From Karalla daura (Eukaryota > Chordata > Actinopteri > Chaetodontiformes > Leiognathidae): a DNA stretch of 64,000 nucleotides. Position 1 is the stretch's first letter, and each line of letters starts with the position of its first letter. The notes beneath the pieces are model-generated. The model had not been told where the DNA came from. It worked only from the letters and a program-made list of their open reading frames with translations, and did no database searches. The stretch lies in the NCBI GenBank assembly GCA_029224185.1, contig CM055188.1, positions 22,347,497-22,411,496 on the forward strand, written 5' to 3'. Made by a program: the position numbers and the translations under genes. Below, piece after piece: positions 12,801 through 29,210 of this stretch.

Positions 12801-13214
12801 GACTCGTAGTCAATTTATGTTCTCCATAACTTTCAGGCACATTCAATTGGAACGACACTATTAAGGCAGTGCTAAGAGAAACACCTGACCAAGAACTGCC
12901 TCTTAAAAAACTCAGGAAGAAGGTGAGATTTCATGTTACTTTGTGGCCTTTCTAGTTCTTCCTTTGCACAACAATCATTTGACTTCTAAATCGAGACTGT
13001 TTTTGAAAATGTAGCCAACATAATTTTGTTTGTTTGATTGTGGAATATGAACCTTATTGATCCCCCCCCCCTCTTTTTTCTTTTTTTACAGGTTTTGGCT
13101 GCATACTCCTCTTTCGCTGGTGATGCAAATTGTGAAACAGAAGTGGATGTTGTTGCTCTTTTCTACAAGAAGCTAGACAAAAATCCTGAATTTCGTATCA
13201 GACTTGTGAACTAA
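9882..13214 (+). CDS. lyar: Cell growth-regulating nucleolar protein LYAR
   Basis: Eight coding exons: 9882-10003, 10491-10605, 10695-10802, 10899-10979, 11565-11859, 12126-12179, 12837-12922 and 13092-13214. All have GT-AG introns and together they encode 327 aa (human about 379). The N-terminus carries the two LYAR-type C2HC fingers: C6, C9, H21, C25, and C33, C36, H48, C51. Basic nuclear/nucleolar localisation tracts occur at about 203-213 (KKKKKDKKRK) and 235-240, inside an acidic, Glu/Asn-rich linker that accounts for most of the length difference from human. The C-terminus has the conserved block starting FNWNDTIKAVL. Known family roles are rRNA processing and transcription, ribosome biogenesis and growth control. 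It is divergent from zbtb49, co-directional with tmem128, and its start is the first ATG of the conserved finger. Confidence 0.95.
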
Positions 13215-13770
13215 TGGTTTGTCTCTTTTGTCCAGCATGATACATATATATGTTCAAAGATTAAAAAAAATTGAAAAGTCATTGTTTTAGTCATCTAACT
13301 GTGTATGTTTTTGTACAGGTGACATTACTCCAAAGATTAAATAATTTTATCAAAGATCTATGTCATATTCATTAGTTTTCTTGCTTGCAAGGGCCAAGTC
13401 AGCATGAGGACAACTTTCAGAAATTACCTTACAATGTGTCAGTGTTGTTTAATGTATAAAATGACAGTTGTGATGGACGGCTGCTCTGTTCACATTCCAA
13501 GCCCACGGTAAGGCTGGGAAATGGCACCTTATCTGTGGGATTGGATGTTGCCGTGGGGGAAGGGAAACACGAGAGGTGCACCTGAGGTGAATTTGACTCT
13601 CACACGGGACAGAGCTAATGCACATTCCTCGGCACCCCGAACGGGGTTCACTTGGCCAGGGACACAGAAGCTCCATAGAAGCAAGACGCTTGGTGTCAGC
13701 ATCAGGTGAAGTTTTAATGCTGTCTGATTTTCCACCACTAGAATAAGCAGCCTCTTTACCCTGTGTATTC

Positions 13771-13799
13771 GCACACACACATACACACACACACACACA
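13771..13799. repeat. (CA)n microsatellite
   Basis: About 14 CA units, interrupted once by AT. Confidence 0.95.
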
Positions 13800-15359
13800 G
13801 GAGGAAATCTGTCCAGCTTTATGAAGCTCTGCTAATCCCAGTGGGTTTAACACAGATGCTCATTCATTACACTGCTTACCTGTAATTGTATATTGCATAC
13901 TTTGAGTATTAGACAGCCTGTTACTCAAGTTTGCTACTATTAAAATACTGTTTTCTTGTCTGCCGACCCAAAATACTCAGAGAACTGAAACCAAGCCTGT
14001 CCATAGTGTTGAGAACCAACATTTCATTTCTGCCCATGGACACAGAAGGATTAGTGTGCCATGTTTATACTGTGCAGCTTTAGCTTGTTGTAAGTCATAG
14101 TAATTTCCAAATTTGTAAATTTCAAGTAAACAATTTGGGGGAAAAGAGCTTGTGAATTTAATATGGCAATATCTGATATCTAAAAAAAGCTTGTATCAAA
14201 CAAAAGAGATGACTAGTGGGTAACACCATTATTCAGTAAGCTAGCTTGATCTTTCTGTTGATTTGTGTAACTGCTCTTTGATAATGTGCAGTTTACTTAA
14301 ATTGATAGTGAAGCAATTATCCATTCAACATTTTTCGGGCTCTTGCTGTAATCCTGTTAGTTCTACAGCTTTTGCCCGATTTGCTATTGTTGAAAGCATA
14401 GATGATAAAGGAACAAAATATCTTCTATTCACTGACAGTGTTGTGTTTACATGTTTACAGACCAATGACAGGGATGACTTCATAGTTTAAATTATACCCT
14501 TGATATTAACAGGTAATTGATATTTAGTAGTATAATGCAGTGATGTACAACTGCAGCATAATTACAGTCTCTAATGCAAGTGTGTAAATGCCTTAAATAC
14601 CTTAAATGTGCCCTAATTAATTACAAGTGGAGCACAGATTGACTGAAGTTGGAAGTTTGACCTCTTTCCTGCATAAAGCAACCAATGAAGTACTCAGTTC
14701 ATTGCACATGGCCTGTCTTTGCCTTGTTGAAGACTTTTTGATTGAGAATGAAATGGGGCACAGGTATCAGCAGTCTCAGATTCTTGCCAGCGCCATGTAA
14801 ATGTATACAGTGCATTCTAGATAAATTTTGGATTACAGCCAGCTACTATGTATTCTGCAAAGTTTATGAGGGATGGGGGTAGCTCCTGTTTAATTTTGGT
14901 CTTTGTGGATGATTTGAAACGCACTTTGACTGGCAGATGACTACCAATGTCTCTATTTCCAGTGACTGCTTTTAAAGTATTCAGAACAGATAACTGATAG
15001 TGAAGCAAACAAATTGTATTCCCTTGGTCTTATTTGTGTGATAGGGCAGCAATCGAACATGATTATACATTGAATATAACGTTTACAATGTGTATTTTAC
15101 AGTTTTTTGTCTGTTGGGTAACTGACATTTTACCAGGTTTTGCCATGTCATGGATGTAAACATTTTCTTTTTATGATCAAAGTTTATTTGCTTTTCAAAT
15201 AGTAGAAATTTTGGACATTTCCATGGTCATGTTAACAAAATAAAAATCATTCTAATGAAGCCATACAGACATGTTGGGAAGTACATAATACACAATTTAC
15301 ACAGTCGCAGGTCGTGTCTTGTTGATTAATGCATGATTATGTTTAAAGTTGACAGCATT

Positions 15360-15541
15360 GCTGAGGCTATTGTTCTCACCAGTACCGTTCGCACAGAACT
15401 ACAAGAACTACAAAAAGGAACTACAACTGTCGCGTGGAATCGCGTAATGCGTCACAAAAAGGCGACTGCCAACCAGGAAGAGCACTGTAATCGCAGTTAG
15501 CCTTTTCGAGCTAGGGAGAAGTTAATGACAGCAACTGCATA
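15360..15541 (+). promoter_or_regulatory. Presumed tmem128 promoter with three GAACTACAA motifs
   Basis: A CpG-richer stretch immediately precedes the tmem128 start. GAACTACAA occurs three times, at 15396-15404, 15405-15413 and 15418-15426. The ACTACAA core resembles the 5' half of the ZNF143/THAP11 (SBS) promoter element. CG-rich sequence (CGCGTGG, GCGTCAC) follows. No TATA box is seen. Confidence 0.5.
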
Positions 15542-17870
15542 ATGCTCAATGACAGTGAGCTCGCCACGTTGCGGAACAGATTTAAGAGAGATGCGGAATT
15601 TCTCATGCAAACTACGACATCGGGGGACGACGATGAAAAGGGTAAAATTCAGAAATACAGTGTTAAGCCCTTGCATTCTTGGCAGCGTTTGTGTGGGTGC
15701 TCTGAGTAAATTTCAGGGTAAAATCTGCTAAATGGCTAGTCTATTATCCACTGGCTGAATGGATTTTATCTTTTAATTTTTCGCTCAAACCTATAGCAGG
15801 AAGACTCCTGCCGTTTTGAGGTTGTGGGCAGCTGGTACAGTGGACAATTGTCCAGCTTCGAGGCCCTCACTGGCAGAAGCCCAGCAATTCTTGATTGTTT
15901 TGACTGTGAGCAAACGCTGTGTCAGCTCAGCAACATAATACAGGGAAATTCAACTCCTACACTGTCCCCAGTCCAAGGGTAGTCTCTCCGCCAGTGTAAA
16001 CCGAGCTGGAAGTTAACATGAGCAACAGACAAAACATTTGTCAAGTGCTCACCCCCTAATTTTTATTCATGACTTTGTATATGACAGCTTACATACCATC
16101 AGCTGACATCTTTGACGAGAGCAGGTTATTGTATACGACCAGACTGGACCACTAGGCAAAACTTACTTTTTTTATTTAAGAAGTAGGCCAAGTATTTGTG
16201 TAGGGCATGGAGTTCATGGTGAACTCTGTACAGAGTAGACTGTCATGTCCAGCACTTCAGCGGCCAACAACAGGCTCTGATGCATTTAATCAAGCAGTAA
16301 ATTATAGAGATTATTAGCTCCCCGAGAAGTAAGAGTATCTCAAAGAAAGCTATCAGTTTCACCTCAAAAGCTCCTTAAACCTGAAAAGTGGGGATTTAGC
16401 ACATTCTGTTAAGGCAAGATAATTCTCATATTTGATAGTAAATTCTATTCCAAGCTCTAACCCTTTCAATGCCATTCACTGCATTCTCCTGAACACTTGG
16501 GCTTGTCACGTGTCAACAATTATAATCCATTCGTTTGAAATAAACAAATTTATCAAAATAACATTGTATCAGACATAGCAATTACTTTTTTCTTATCTAC
16601 ATCCCTGTAGGCCCAGAGGAAAAAGATGCCAAACCTCTCCCACGCATAAACAGACATTCCATTTTCTGGATCATGGCATCGATAGGTGTGACCTATTATG
16701 TGGATTTCCTACGCAACATCATGGAGAATGATGACATCAAAAGGTGCTTGAGTGGTAACAAAATAGCAGATCTTGTTGTGTTGTGTCCACACGTCCCCTA
16801 AATCCTTACATTTGACATTGGGTTCAAGTTGGATATCTGCACAAAGTCTTGATGAATTTCTTTAAAGTCACATTAGATAATGTGTCTTCTTTTTTTTGCA
16901 GTTGGTGGTTCAATGTAGGTCTGATACTCCTTGGGATATGCCTTTCTCTGGCCATGTTTTGCATTGTGTACCTGGAGTGGTTCAAAGGCATCAAGAACTA
17001 TGACCACGAGTACCCTGCCATCCCCCCTATCACCACTGCAGCCTTTATTGCTGCTTCTTGCAGGTAAATCAGCAAAATGCATGAAAAGTGTGAGTATGTT
17101 CTGTGAAACCCCAGATTTTTATGAAACTTGATCATGCCAAAGAAAGTAGGTGGATTTATTATCATCCTGAAAATGGTCTGTGTACACACTGTACCACTTC
17201 CATACTTCTATTTTATTTTACTGTAACTGTTTGGAAGAATGGCGAGATGATACTACTAGGGTGAACTCTGTCTGACAAAGTGTATGGTTTAGGATTTTCA
17301 AGCACTTTATTTGATCACTACGGGATGCTCTATGATTAATGATGCATTAATGAGTGCAGTAATTATGGCTTAAGTGGCAAAATGTTAGTTTTAAATAGTG
17401 CTGGCACTTCTAAGGTCACATAGATTGATTGGTCATTGAGGCTTTTTTTGAGTCCCATGATTAATGGCTTTACCTTGTTTGAACACATTAATCTATTTTT
17501 ATCAAGTCTGTGCTGACTGGAATCATTCACTAAAAGAAGTTTGTTTGATTTTACCAAATGCGCAACATTGAGATAATTCTGATGCCAAACTCACAGCAAA
17601 AACAACAGGTTATTTCATCAGCAGCACATGAATAAATAAATGATAAATAAATAATAAAGTCCACAATGTAAAAACTAGCCATTTGTAACCATCCCCATCT
17701 AGCCACAGTGAAGAAGGAGACTGTATTAACATGTATGTTCTAATTGAGTGCCATTGTGCTTACTTTGCAGCTTTAACATGGCTCTGTGGCCAGTGTGGTC
17801 CATCTTCACTCCGCTCATCCTCTTCACACAGTTCATGGGAGTAGTCATGTTCATCTCTTTGCTTGGATGA
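15542..17870 (+). CDS. tmem128: Transmembrane protein 128
   Basis: Four coding exons (15542-15641, 16611-16743, 16902-17063 and 17771-17870) with GT-AG introns encode 164 aa, essentially the human length of 165. The N-terminal 50 residues are charged and presumably cytosolic. They are followed by four hydrophobic segments at about 51-70, 82-104, 116-135 and 143-163. Conserved-looking stretches include the WWFNVGL start of segment 2 and an EYPAIPP loop. The family is a small, poorly characterised multi-pass membrane protein, reported at the endoplasmic reticulum; no enzymatic motif is visible. Its position between lyar and otop1 matches the human 4p16 order. The start is the first ATG of the open first exon, which has no upstream in-frame competitor. 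Confidence 0.92.
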
Positions 17871-18695
17871 ATTTAACAGTGACGATAATGCCCTGTCATG
17901 TTCATTTTTGAAGAAACTGTGTTTACAGTGAAACAGAATTACACTGTATTTGGCCTTGCATTGCCAAATGTTCTTTTTTTCAGTACTAGTGCTTCAGTTT
18001 GAGGATTTTTGGGATCTTCAAGGTATTGTTCAAAGGATACCTTCCAAGAGGACTTAATCAACAATGTCAAACACATACTTAACTACATGTGCAGGCGTCT
18101 ACCAGTCGATACACTCTTACCCTATTCACCATACATTTATCAACATAACAACAATGCACACCTGCCAGAATCCAAAACACAATCAAAGTGTAAGGAACAA
18201 ATCTTTGCTTCAGGTGGATTATTTGTTGCATATTCTAACACGTACAATAGAGTAATCTAATGCACAGTACAAGCAAATACAGCACAACTTCTATAAATCC
18301 ACTGGCAAATTTACTGCACAGAAAAACTCACAATGTTATTTTTTTCCATTTGCCTCAGATTTAAACATAAGAAATTTTTGGTTTTGACTTATATTCTCCT
18401 TGGGTGAGTTTCACAAATGTCTTTAAAGCAGTTTGACTTTGTGTGGAGCGGTTGAGCAGACCAGAAACCGTGGTTCACTATGTGCCTCATGGTTCATCTT
18501 CTCCTGCTTCTCTGCTCAGATGTCCTATTCTGTCTCAGCGTAGAAATGTGTGCAAACTTTAAGTTTTACCATTTTTATGTGTTTTAAATGAATGAATGAA
18601 ATGAAACGTTTTTAAGTTATTATTTTTTGTTTTTCTAAAGCAGTCTGAGGTGAAGAATGTTAAGACCTCTGCTCACATTTTGTATTCTATTCTCT

Positions 18696-18701
18696 AATAA
18701 A
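18696..18701 (+). promoter_or_regulatory. Presumed tmem128 polyadenylation signal
   Basis: Canonical AATAAA about 830 bp after the tmem128 stop codon, followed within 30-60 bp by GT-rich sequence. Confidence 0.55.
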
Positions 18702-19840
18702 CTTTTGCAACCAACTTAATGTTATTTAAGTTGTCATCACTGCTTGGTGAAGCTCAGTAAGTCTCATGTGAAACAATGTAAACAACGCTAGGCACAGCAA
18801 TGAACTTAAGTCTGAGGCCTTGGTGCATACATAAACTAAACCAATTAAATCACATTGATCACTATTTGTTATAGTGGCAGCATTCCTCAACTTCAGACAA
18901 AAATGAAGTCTTTACATATCGAGCATTGCTATTCCACGAGCTCTTGAGTTTCTTGAGTTCATTGGAATGCTAACACTTGCTTGCAGTCCATACACCTCAG
19001 TTTTCAAAGCACTGCAAAGCTATGAGACATTAAATGTGTTTTTGTCTGTTTTTTCGATTTACAAAAAGAACAAAGGCAACAATCTTATCACTGTCCTGAT
19101 GCTAAACACTGAGATGTATTCTTATATATACAAGAAAAGGTCCAATGTTACAAAAACAGACCTATTTAATCATACATTTTGCTTCAGGTTAATGATTATG
19201 TAGGATGGTGCCTATCAGAGTATTATTCATGTTACGGATTATTATCATTAGCATGCATCAATTTTCCCTGCTGCTGGAGTTGATCTATTTAATTATTGAG
19301 TCTATGTTACTGTGGTATGATTATAGATTTTAATCTTGCTTAATTTAAAGTGGCAAATTTGAAATTGAGCACACTTGGAGCACTATGACCTATAAAACAT
19401 CACGTTTTAGAGTTAAGAATACCTGATTATACTTTTGATGCTGTGTCGTGGTGGAATGAAGAAGGGGATTTAAGTCCTTTTGTAGTGCAGTGTTGTAATC
19501 AGCCAGTTCAAAGAAATTAAGAATTAACTCAAATTACTTTGTAGTTTTTAAACATGTTTTAAACGATGACAATAAACCTTTTACAATGATTCACTGTGTT
19601 ATCGACTCGTCCTCAAACCGCAATCAAATTCACTTGAGGATGTTTTTGAAGGGCAAACAGCACGAAGCTCCAACGCTTCCAGATTGAATCAAAACGTTCA
19701 GACTTAATCAATGGGCGCATTAAAGTGGCCTGATAATGAATAGATCTGACTCTTTGGCCTTATCAGGCTGATTCTCTGTGATCAACAAATCGATACTCAG
19801 CGGATGGTGTTGATATGAGCTGCTCAGGAGGTTCATAACT
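18702..19840. other. Intergenic interval, nothing recognised
   Basis: AT-rich sequence between the tmem128 3' end and the otop1 upstream CpG island. Open frames here are short and show no domain or splice support. Confidence 0.5.
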
Positions 19841-19854
19841 TCATCATCTCTGCC

Positions 19855-19985
19855 ATGCGATGTCGTGGCCCTCCGGAGAGGCTGCCGCGGCACGCGGTGT
19901 GAACGCATCTGACGCACCAGTGTGCGCGCCCGCTCTGGTGCGCGCTGCGTGCGTGCCATGCGCAGAGCTTGAGGTGAGCCAGCAA
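19855..19985 (+). promoter_or_regulatory. Compact CpG island upstream of otop1, possible first-exon end
   Basis: About 130 bp with very dense CpG (GCGCGCCCG, GTGCGCGC, CGGCACGCGG) stands out from AT-rich flanks. Near 19973 it contains a donor-like TTGAG|GTGAGCC. A good polypyrimidine tract and acceptor AG lies at 21431-21432, just ten bases before the otop1 ATG. A 5' UTR exon here spliced to the first coding exon would explain both sites. This is inference; the island could also drive a separate noncoding transcript. Confidence 0.45.
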
Positions 19986-21441
19986 AGAAACAAAAAGCGC
20001 ATAGCTCTTTGGATGATGGGCAAATGGATCCCACAGTTATACTTTATATTTTGTGTTTTTGCGCAGTGACAGTTTCCTGGTGCACGACTCTTATCGTTGG
20101 CTCCTCCGAGTTTATAGCTCACACTGCATGCAGGCTATCTTTTGTAAACCTCCTCAGGGGTTGTCCTCAGAGGTCAGACTGAATAGACTTAGTCAGATTA
20201 TCGTCATTGCACAATTTGTGTGATATATACTAACACCAATAAAACATTCTCAAATACATACAGACGCACCAATTATCCTACAAATATCAATGTGACACTA
20301 ATCCATCTATCTTTTGCCGTGCTGTTTTTTTAATTTTTTTTAATTTTTTTTTGTGTTTCTGAGTTCATCTTGCTTGAATGTAATGGCAAAGGGACTAACT
20401 GCAATCCTTAAACTCAGAGTAGGTGCCATTGTGAAGCCATGTCCTGTATCTATCAATTTCTTTAGCCGTGTTTCACTTTTAATGTGGTTCTTAAGAGGAG
20501 TTTTACTTGTTTGAAATTCAATCAATGCCTTAAAGACCCTGGACACCATTCCAGTGCCTTCCTGAATTCTCACCACCTCGCAATCTATAACAGGCCCACT
20601 CTATTGTTATGTTAATGGTGAGAATCCGCCCCTTATATTTGGATGGACCCAGAAGTTTTTTTTTTTTTTCAGACACATCCGTAAGAGGTCTCAGTGCAGG
20701 GTTATAAACAACAACAACAACAAAACAAACCAAAAAAAGTTAAATGAAATGTGATTCTTCTTTTTCACCGCCACTGGAAAGCCAAGTTTTTTATCCACCA
20801 CATCCTAAAGACACAAAGGACACTTGGATCCGAGACGCTGTCAGGACAGGTCACTCTCCTGCAGCCTGCAGAAATCGCAAGTTTGTGAAATGTCATCTTT
20901 CTGTTCATCTCATCTGGGCCTGAACGCTTAAAACCCGATAGCTACACTGAGAGGATTTCAGTAGATTTGAAAAGACTGCCTGGCAGCTGATCTGTAGAGC
21001 TGGATTTTTTTAATACTGTTATTGTGGATCATTCCTCAGTGTTTTTGCTTCTTTAAGCGTTGAATGGTTGGCACGGCAAGTCCAGCGATTCCTCTGAAAC
21101 ATATGGGCGTTTCAAGAGGACGGGGGTCTGGGATCACCAAAGACTGAAACGCAATCTCCTATTTTCAGCAGACACGGCCAGATATTTCAGTTTCAGGGTT
21201 ACAAGATGACAATGGCATCTATCAAGTCCATCCTCGGTGAGGGTGGACATTGAAACTATGCGTGACCACTCAGCCGAACCCTGAAGATTGAATGAGCATG
21301 TTTGGCACAGTACCTGCTCGGCTGAATCCCCACCTTGTAGCAGCAGGTTACACACCTGGCCTCCCTCAAATTCACTTATAGTGCGGGGCTTTGCCTTGAC
21401 TCCTCTCTCGGCACTGCGATTTTTCTCTACAGTCTCCCAGC

Positions 21442-26051
<4,610 letters not shown>

Positions 26052-26876
26052 CACAATAGCAGATGACTGACAATGCCAGATAACGTGCACAGGAACACTT
26101 GTCACCACCGGCTCCCGAGAGTGTCTCACAGCGCAGGTCAACCGTTCAGGAGGCAGTCTGGGTCACACTCCAACAGACTTGAAAGCAAGCGGTGGAGACA
26201 AAGTCTAGATCCCTCAGTGTGGGGATTACAGAAGATGAACCTATTAGCCTATGTTCCTTCAAGAATTATTCTGTAAAATGTTGCTATTCAAGATGGAGAA
26301 GAAAAACTTTTGGTTGAAAGAATTTCAAAAGGACCCTATGTCCTTGCTGCCCTTAATCATACATCAGTAGATTTTCCACTGCTGCATCATACAAACTATA
26401 TGCAGTTTCTGGCAGGCATTTTCTGTCCTGTTTCATATTAGTGTATGAAGTATATCTCAAAATACTACAGTGAAAAGTGAAAAAAGTGAAAAACCTGTTA
26501 GTCTCAAATATCTAATAAGGTAATAGTACTGTATTTAACAGAGCCACAGTGCATTGGTGTGCCCTGTGATTCGTATCTTATCTGCATGTGAAATGTTCAG
26601 ACTGTATATGGATGTTGTTCTCATTTACGTCTATTCATAGTTTTAGTGGATTTACCGTGGCACACTTGAATGATAGTGACAATCGTAGCACTACTTTTTT
26701 TTTTTAACCTCTGTGAGTTGGATCGTAGTTCTCAGAAGTAGGACCTGCCTCTCTCTGTCATGCAAGGTTTCAATCATGGAAGTCTGTTCTCTGTCACATT
26801 GTCCTGAGAACTAAGTTCAAATTATGTTACAAGGTAGAGGTGTACTGATTACAGAGGGATTTAGGGTGTGTGAAAC

Positions 26877-26970
<94 letters not shown>

Positions 26971-27500
26971 CAGCATGTCCATTCTTAATTCTTATTCTTA
27001 AAAGTGGGAGGTTTGTGTGAAAACAGTTTGAGGATTATTGCACCAATACATAAAAGTGAATGTTGTTGTGATGACACTAGCTACACCAGACCAGAGATTG
27101 TATGTTTACTCCTGAAGGATTGGCAGTAATAGAGCATCCCAGTGTCCCGGCATCCCAACCCTGTGACACCAATTGTTTCTGATATCACACACATATACAC
27201 TGTAAACCTGTACTGTACTTTTTGAGTATATCAAATCATATAGCTTCAATCAGCAAGTTCTCAACCTGGTGCTAGCCACTGTATGTGTTCCTACTATGTG
27301 CCAACTTGTGGTAAAATCCTTGTTTCTTAGGTGCAAACTGCAATGTTATATCATCTTTGTAAATACAGTCATGCTGATTAAAATCATCATTCAGACACTG
27401 TGATACGATTTTGTAAAATTCCAATGAAATGGTGCTCATATGAAATTACGTTTACAATAGGGATGAATGTATATCTTTCAACTATTGAAATAAAAAAACA
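26052..27500 (+). other. Presumed otop1 3' UTR
   Basis: No gene is seen. The first convincing AATAAA after the stop is at 27489-27494, which would give a 3' UTR of about 1.4 kb containing the composite CA/TA repeat. Shorter isoforms using variant hexamers are possible. Confidence 0.45.
26879..26967. repeat. Composite (CA)n(TA)n microsatellite
   Basis: About 26 CA units run directly into about 18 TA units. The CA part can adopt Z-DNA and the TA part can extrude cruciforms. It lies within the presumed otop1 3' UTR. Confidence 0.97.
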
Positions 27501-28830
27501 ATTTTCTTTTTTGCATATGAGACCTGTCGCATCTCTTAGTCTTAGTAAACGTCTTTACTGCGAGTATCTTCATCGAACCTCTGAAAAACCTGCCATTGTA
27601 ATGTAGCTTTACACCACATGGTGGAGCCATCGATTCATGTTTCTGTTTGAGTTTTCCGGGACCGTCCCAGAGCTCCAGTGCTACATGCACCTACAGCTCG
27701 GATGATTACTCCAGCACTTGTGCTCCCTTCTCTCTCAAACAAAATAGGACGCAAATGAATTATGGGGCAAACAAGTCCGGATACACGATCTCACACAATC
27801 TCAGTGGTGTCTTCATATGGAGACTTGACCTTACTGCGGCCACGCATTGATTTCATTTCTATTAATATGTGCTTTATTTTCTTTTACTGAACAAGTACCA
27901 TTCGACATGAAACTTGAAACCGTGTGAACCGAAAATCAGGTACATTGAAACCGGCTGCGGAAACATTCGCCGCGTCTGCATGTGAAAGATGAAACGTTGC
28001 ATCGGACACAGGTTGCCTCCTGACATGGGATTATATGTTACTCCAGAGAATCTGGCATCGGGCGTCGGGAGATTATTTTGACGTAATGTCAGAACGATTT
28101 GACAGGCACGCAGACACATCTAAAAATATCCGTGACGTTTCCAAGCCGGAAACAGGGCTGCTGCTGCTGCTGCTGCTGCAGAGACGCACGACGCTGCGCA
28201 GAGCGCACGGAGCTCCTGGCTTCACATGCCCTCTGAGAGTGTGAATGTGACTCACCTGATAAGGCAGCTCCGAAAAGTGGGTGAGCTATGACCTCCAGCC
28301 GGCGGTCTGCAAAGGTCAAATAACCACCAGTGTTCAGAGATTGTCTGGAAAAGATCTGATTCCTATTTTGAACGAACCACCCGATTTAGAAGTAAATATG
28401 CGAATTAAAATAGAATTGATGAATTCTGAATACAATAATCGTATAAGGTTGGAAAAGTGCTGGGAAATATTTGGAGTTCACTTTAAGAACAGCCTGTAAT
28501 AAAAGTATGAATGAAACTCGGCTCATTCATCCTTCAAGGCAGAGAACGTGTATTCTGTTCCTGTAGTAGTTAGTTATTAGACAGACATAAAAACACATAG
28601 ATAGATTGATATATAAGATCGACGGCCCGCCTGTTGTTTCAGTACCTTGGACAGCAACCACCACTGCTCTAGATTCGGACTGCAGAACCTTCACTCAAGC
28701 AAATATCAACCCGCTGCACATTATCACTCCTGTTAGACTGCTAGACAACTCTGGACTGATTCAGAGTTTGCAATCATGACACAAAACGACGAGAAACCCT
28801 CAAAATGCCGAGGGCTCCCCCACACCCCTT
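27501..28830. other. Intergenic region upstream of drd5
   Basis: No coding exon is supported. The stretch contains a (CTG)n run and, near 28305-28320, an AAAGGTCA nuclear-receptor half-site context. CpG content rises toward the drd5 promoter. Confidence 0.45.
28157..28180. repeat. (CTG)n trinucleotide repeat
   Basis: Seven to eight CTG units about 1 kb upstream of the drd5 start codon, in non-coding sequence. Confidence 0.9.
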
Positions 28831-29210
28831 TGCTAACGCAATGCACTGTCGTGCGTAAGACTACGCACAAAGGAGGCGTGATGCTGTCTGCGCCCAGCCC
28901 TGGCTCGGTTAGTGCGCGTCAGGCTGCAGGGACTCCCTCCGCGCACAGGACACCTCACACTGGACTGGACCAGGGAGCCAGGTCAGGGTGCCGGACCGGA
29001 CCGGACCAGTGGTCAAAATGTGCCTGCCACTGCTCGCTGCGTCTCAGCCCCTCAGCGCACCTGGTACGTCGTTGGGTTCAGTTTTAACAGGCTCACCTTT
29101 CTCCTCTCTCCGTCTGTTTTACACTCTCCATCAGGTCTGCCGCCGCACAGGTCAGTGGCTGATGACTGTGCACGCAGCAATGGGCTGCAGTTGTACCTGA
29201 AGAGAGGCAC
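28830..29210 (+). promoter_or_regulatory. drd5 CpG-rich promoter / 5' UTR with candidate micro-intron
   Basis: CpG-dense sequence (28840-29070) includes tandem CCGGA units at 28991-29006. A donor CTG|GTACGT (GT at 29064-29065) and a pyrimidine-rich acceptor ending ATCAG (AG at 29133-29134) would remove a 71-bp intron from the 5' UTR. D1-class dopamine receptor genes in mammals are known to carry a short intron in the 5' UTR, which makes this plausible. An upstream ORF follows the acceptor. Confidence 0.5.
29162..29200 (+). other. Upstream ORF in the drd5 leader
   Basis: ATG at 29162 and an in-frame second ATG at 29180 open a 12-codon frame that stops (TGA) at 29200, ten bases before the drd5 start. 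It lies downstream of the candidate acceptor and would be present in any mature leader using that site. Such close uORFs usually lower translation of the main frame. Function here is inferred. Confidence 0.6.

Larger units (their letters stand above)
13215..15541. other. lyar 3' flank and tmem128 upstream region
   Basis: An ATTAAA hexamer at 13336-13341 may end the lyar transcript. A CA-type microsatellite lies at 13771-13799. From about 15360 to 15541 the sequence becomes CpG-rich and serves as the presumed tmem128 promoter and 5' UTR. No additional coding exon is supported. Confidence 0.5.

Noticed and set aside
13449..13853. 134-codon minus-strand frame after lyar
   Set aside because: Driven partly by the CA microsatellite; no domain, no splice context.
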